Assembly: GCF_963675165.1 (NCBI RefSeq)
Contig: NC_087393.1
Span: 3,415,502 to 3,479,501 of the forward strand
Origin: Halichondria panicea
Lineage: Eukaryota > Porifera > Demospongiae > Suberitida > Halichondriidae
DNA length: 64,000 nt
Direction: 5' to 3'
The notes under the pieces were generated by a model. That model was not told the origin of the DNA. It saw nothing but the letters and a program-made list of their open reading frames with translations, and did not search any database. Made by a program: the position numbers and the translations under genes. This document shows, one piece after another, positions 60,092 through 64,000 of this stretch (the stretch's first letter is position 1; each line of letters begins with the position of its first letter).

Positions 60092-60206
60092 TAGACACTG
60101 TTTAGGAAGTTTCTACGATTTAGAAGCACGAAGGGCTGGTTGTAGAACCCTCACGTATATACTAAATAGATCTATGTGGAAACTTCCTAAACACTACAGT
60201 GTCTAG
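60092..60206. repeat. Inverted repeat, about 20-bp arms
   Basis: AGACACTGTTTAGGAAGTTTC at 60093 pairs imperfectly with GAAACTTCCTAAACACTACA near 60179 (four extra bases in one arm), forming a possible hairpin of about 115 bases. Confidence 0.6.
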
Positions 60207-60494
60207 ATCATAGCATGCAGCAATGAGATAGCCAATCAGATTTGAATGTTCTTATCTAATATTTGCTACATGATTGTCTAAGTGAATTACATGATTATCT
60301 AAGTAAGTACTAGCCTCGATCCCAGGCCGCACTGAAGATAAGGCCTTGTGAAGGAGGCTAATGATTTTCTAAGTTGAATAGAACACAGCTACCTTTAGCC
60401 AATCAGATTGCAGGATTTATGGCTAACATGATCTATAATGTAGATATATCATACACTCTTTTACATGTATAGTTAACTTGTTCCTCTCACTCCG

Positions 60495-60600
60495 TATAGT
60501 TTCTTGAGGGCATGTCTGAGAAGATAATTCAGGGAATTCAGTCAGCACAGAGCGACTTGCACAAGGAGAAGTCACAAAAGAACAGGACGAGGTGCGTGCG
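60495..60600 (+). pseudogene. Decayed copy of PDXDC1 exon 21
   Basis: FLEGMSEKIIQGIQSAQSDL is encoded with only synonymous changes relative to 49816-49908, followed by one missing base (ACAAAAGAAC versus ACAGAAAGAAC) that shifts the frame. The donor becomes GTGCGT. Downstream words near 60990 match 50517, so the duplication extends beyond the exon. Confidence 0.9.
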
Positions 60601-61081
60601 TGTACAGTGTGTGTGCGTAGTTGTGTCAGTGCAAATATGTATCGTACTTTGCCCGGATATCGTAGCAAGCTGGACGCTCCGGAAGACTAACTAGTAGTCA
60701 AACAAATCATTGGCCTATTGTCAAGTGATAGATTACGTAACCTATTAACCTGAAGCATGGGGAGTCCCTATACCTAGTGATCAGTGTTGCAATTTTGTGT
60801 ATGTCATGGATGGTCACGATATTTGCTTTTGTACTCATGATCCCTTACCAATTTATCGATTATCCTTCTTCTAGATCCAAGTCGGATAATTGAATGCTGA
60901 ATAAGTGGATGGATAAACCACACCTCAATCCACCTACTTAATTGATAAACAGCTGTGCAATTGCAGGGCACGTGGTCATCGGGCATGCACAGAATATAAA
61001 CATGCCTATCTCCATGGTAATGGCTATTAATTGCGTATGTGCCTATTAATTGCTAGGGAGTTGTTTACTTTGTTGAACTCT

Positions 61082-61155
61082 GTAGGGAACTTTGTCCAGC
61101 CGGATAATCGAAGTACCGGATAATGTACGGGCGGATAATCGAGGTTCTATACTGT
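61082..61155. mobile_element. Possible terminus of a DNA transposon (pogo/Tigger-like ends)
   Basis: In reverse the stretch reads ATAGAACCTCGATTATCCGC followed by further ATTATCCGG units, a pattern typical of pogo-like terminal repeats. The other end was not found; a related stretch ACCTCGATATACCGG lies near 59731. Confidence 0.4.
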
Positions 61156-61354
61156 ATGTATATTTTTTATGTGTGAGGATGGAAGCCTATAGCAACAACT
61201 AACAGGGCAATAGAGCCGACACTAGAGACATGCTGAAATAATGTGACACAGTGGCAAGGCTTTTAAATGGCATTGTCGCAGTGGTGTACATGTAGGTCAT
61301 ACACTGCAATGGGACTCCTAGCTTTTACTCGCTTTTATTCTGCAACCATATGCT

Positions 61355-61500
61355 TTCTTAACAGTACTTATTACGTTGAGGCTATTTTCATGCTATAAAC
61401 GCAGCAATTTATTAGCCAGATGAGCAACGCACACACACTAACTGGCAGACTAGTATGTCAACTTTTCAAGGAAGAATCTTAAAACTGCAGCTATACATAA
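61355..61500. repeat. Duplicated block shared with 58126-58260
   Basis: Second copy of the block described at 58126; contains CACTAACTGGCAGACTAGTA. Confidence 0.65.
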
Positions 61501-61614
61501 TTATATAGAGCTCTACAAAATTCTCCTCAGCCAATGGTTGTTTGTGTGCTTTACTAAAGTATACGGGAAAGGAGTATCCTCAGTAGTTTGTATTCAGGGC
61601 TGTTTCTATATTAC

Positions 61615-62045
61615 TTATACTTTCTTTACTTTCACTCTTTTTCGTTCAATGTGATAGTTGAATTTGAGCTTCGCTTTTAAGTAGAGGTTGGCATATCGAC
61701 CTCCATACTTCTTATTTTGTGGCGGATGGTATTCTCCTTTAGCAACTGTACTTTTGAAACAGGTTCCTACTTCAGCAGCCCCACTCTCAGGCAGCAAATA
61801 TTGTCCCTCAGGCAACATACAAAAAACAAACAAGACGCGTTCCACTAAATCTGCAAGTTACAACAACATAATTTCCACTTTCAAGTTCCACTGTAGCGTA
61901 GGCTTCTTGTAAGTTTCTATTAGATAGAACGTATAGTTTCCAGCAGCTGTTACTGCATCTTCGACAGTGATATCAACAGCATTCACATGCACATCCTGAA
62001 GTGTAGAGGGCTGCAAACCAGCAGCAAAACTAGTCCGCTATTCAT
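61615..62045 (-). pseudogene. Decayed copy of the small secreted gene
   Basis: Read on the minus strand it keeps the order leader (a LVLLLV-like stretch), an ITVEDAV-like segment, then YLLPESGAAEVG and YGGRYANLY, like QYLLPESKADQIG of the intact gene. Several frame changes separate the pieces, and part of the leader reads through a stop. Confidence 0.7.
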
Positions 62046-62279
62046 TTCTTCAACCAGTTAAAATACTTGGAAACTTTACGGTACTTGGCTAAAGTTAGAA
62101 TAGCTTATTAAAATCATCACTCACAATTGCTGCTCAGTTTTATGTACAACAAAACTAGTTTTATGCTAGTCCACTGTATTGCTTGAATTATCACTAAAGC
62201 AGACGAGACAAAGCATTTTCAAATTGAATTTCAATTGAAATTAAGGCTCTAGATAATAGTTGAACAATTTCTGATTGGA

Positions 62280-62585
62280 TCAAACCAGAGGTTGGCATAT
62301 TGATCACCATAGTTATTCAATCTGGGGCTGAAGGTATTTTCCATTTGGAGCAATAATCGAAACCAGTTTCCCTAAATTGGGCAATTAACAACCAACGGTT
62401 TCCACCTATAAGCTGCAGTTAATTTCCACTTTCGAGTTGAAGTGTATAGTGGTGTATAGGTTTGTAGTGTACCGGTGTAGGTTTGTTGTAAGTTTCGATT
62501 GGCTCCACCATGGATGTTCTAAGCAGATGTGTCTTGGCATCATTGTCTCAGCATTCACACACCCTGTGGTGTAGTCCACATGCAA
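62280..62585 (-). pseudogene. Second decayed copy of the small secreted gene
   Basis: Plus-strand words AGAGGTTGGCATATTGA, GTATTTTCCATTTGGAGCAA, TTGGCTCCACCATGG and TCTCAGCATTCACACACCCT mirror the intact gene at 54085-54420 in the same order, with many deletions and no open frame. Confidence 0.7.
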
Positions 62586-63590
62586 TTCATTATAATCTTG
62601 TATTCAACTTGTTGAAGCAATTAAGATGACAATAATGTCACCATGCAGTGTGTAGATAGATATACATGTGTAGTGGTATACTATATTTTGAGGGTAGATT
62701 GTTCTAAACTCAGGCTTTGGTAAGTGTATTCCGTTGTGTCTGACTGAGTGCATGTGAGTGTGTGAAAGTCTTGTTGGTCACTTCTTATGAGTCCTGCTAA
62801 GTTAGCACTGAAGCTATTTTTGTGTGTTGTCGAGTAAGCTTATACGCATGCTAATAAATATGCTGCCGTATTAAATGTAGTCGTCCTGTTGCTTTTTATG
62901 GGAGCGTTATACTGTAGCTTGCATAATTATTATATCCAGATGAGAAAACTAATAATTATTCTCTTCAACCTATTTTAATTTCAAACCACAAATTACAAGT
63001 TAGGGTATTTTTAGAATTGTGAGTGAATTGTGAGTATTTAATTTTTACGCATTGTGGTTAGACAATGACAGTGATCATGTACAATACAGACTATGTTCTA
63101 TATTTAGGGGTACATTAGCTGTACAGTCATGCATGCATCACATGGCAATGTACTAAATATTATACCACACTTACGTCACCACTAATTGATCTCATTGGTC
63201 AACAGCTGTATATATAGGATATATAAAATTATACAGCCCCATGCAGGCATGCACAGTTTTCAAGTTTTTTTCTAGTTTTTCCATTTGTTCAAGAAAGTAA
63301 GCAAAGAGAAAACAGCCATGCTTGACAGTACTAAGACTCAAAACGACGGCAGAAAGACGGAAGCTGCTCTCCAAGAAGATTCCATGGGTCCATGACCGTG
63401 GTTTAGATACATTTTATCCAAGCTCTTCTTGCAACTCCAGTAAGAGACGTCGAATGGTCAATGCTTGGACCAACGAAGCTCTTGAGCATCTGTAGGAGTC
63501 AACGTGTTGCTCAACTAGCTCTTTGACGGCTGCAAAATCCGGCATAGTCTTATGGTGAGCTTTTTATTTCAAAATGGCGATACAAAATAC
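62586..63590. other. Non-coding stretch, nothing firm
   Basis: About 1 kb without a supported gene. A 25-codon frame from 63319 and neighbouring TTCTTGCAACTCCAGTAAGA-type sequence look weakly coding and could be transposon remains, but I cannot identify them. Confidence 0.4.
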
Positions 63591-63944
63591 CATGTGTTGG
63601 TGTCCCAAACTGGAAGGATAAATCGACTCGATGTGTTTTATCAACTCGATTTATCGACTTCTTCTGGTAAGGATCGACTCGATGTGCGAATCGAGATCGA
63701 TCTGATGGTAGGATTAGCCTCGATTCCAGGCTGCCCTCTAAACTAGCTTTGTTCTTCCCAGCGGCCTGGAATCGAGGCTAATCCTACCAATTCGCCATCG
63801 AGTTGATCCTTACCAAAGAAGTCGGTCGGACCTCCTCTGCTGCCAGATGAAGTCAATAAAATCGAGTTGATAAAACACATCGAGTTGATCCTACCAATAA
63901 AATCGAGTTGATACAACACATCGAGTCGAGGACACCAACACATG
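63591..63944. mobile_element. Foldback element with internal ATCGAGTTGAT repeats
   Basis: Left CATGTGTTGGTGTCC is inverted at the right end (GGACACCAACACATG, 63930-63944), and the centre GGATTAGCCTCGATTCCAGG is matched by CCTGGAATCGAGGCTAATCC. Between them both arms carry many ATCGACTCGATGTG/ATCGAGTTGAT units. 354 bases, no ORF of its own. Confidence 0.75.
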
Positions 63945-64000
63945 CTAGGGGAGTCCTTTTATAGTGCTGTGGTATAAGTCAGATATTCCACACCTACTCG

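Overview
This is eukaryotic, metazoan-type DNA: most genes are split by short GT-AG introns, and the products include class C GPCRs of the GABA-B kind, a SKI/SNO/DAC-type nuclear protein, an ankyrin/filamin/HECT ubiquitin ligase and PDXDC1. AT-rich spacers full of ATAATTAT and TACATGTA words, compact intergenic gaps, many class C GPCR-like genes and tail-bearing surface proteins suggest an early-branching animal, most likely a demosponge. That placement is inference; no ribosomal or mitochondrial marker is present. Exon coordinates below come from matching splice sites to reading phase by eye.

Left part (1-10.4 kb): the 3' part of a multi-exon GABA-B-like receptor (+), an intronless GABA-B-like receptor facing it (-), a small GFA/CENP-V-type zinc protein (-) and, across a 277-bp divergent promoter, WDR45B/WIPI3 (+, ten exons, complete).

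Middle-left (10.4-26.3 kb): a 20-exon gene (+) for a 2,142-residue nuclear protein with zinc-ribbon modules and what look like three diverged SKI/SNO/DAC folds, carrying a 604-bp TA-flanked MITE in one intron; then a secreted S1 sulfatase (+) whose long intron holds tandem repeats and MITEs.

Middle (26.3-39.8 kb): on the minus strand a very large ankyrin-repeat protein with a filamin-type repeat, followed immediately by exons encoding a second filamin-type region and a complete HECT ligase domain. A phase-compatible donor inside the ankyrin gene suggests one transcription unit with two alternative ends: a 3,225-residue ligase or a 2,735-residue ligase-less protein.

Right part (39.8-55.7 kb): PDXDC1 (+, about 23 exons), divergent from the ankyrin gene. 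Its introns host genes on the opposite strand: a type II membrane protein with a fibrinogen-like head (broken by four frame changes), a four-exon type I membrane protein with a tyrosine-rich tail, and a small secreted protein. One PDXDC1 intron also carries a 14-copy 57-bp minisatellite.

Right end (55.7-64 kb): no intact gene recognised. It holds a collinear but decayed copy of PDXDC1 exons 19-21, two decayed copies of the small secreted gene, duplicated non-coding blocks, and several foldback/MITE-like elements.
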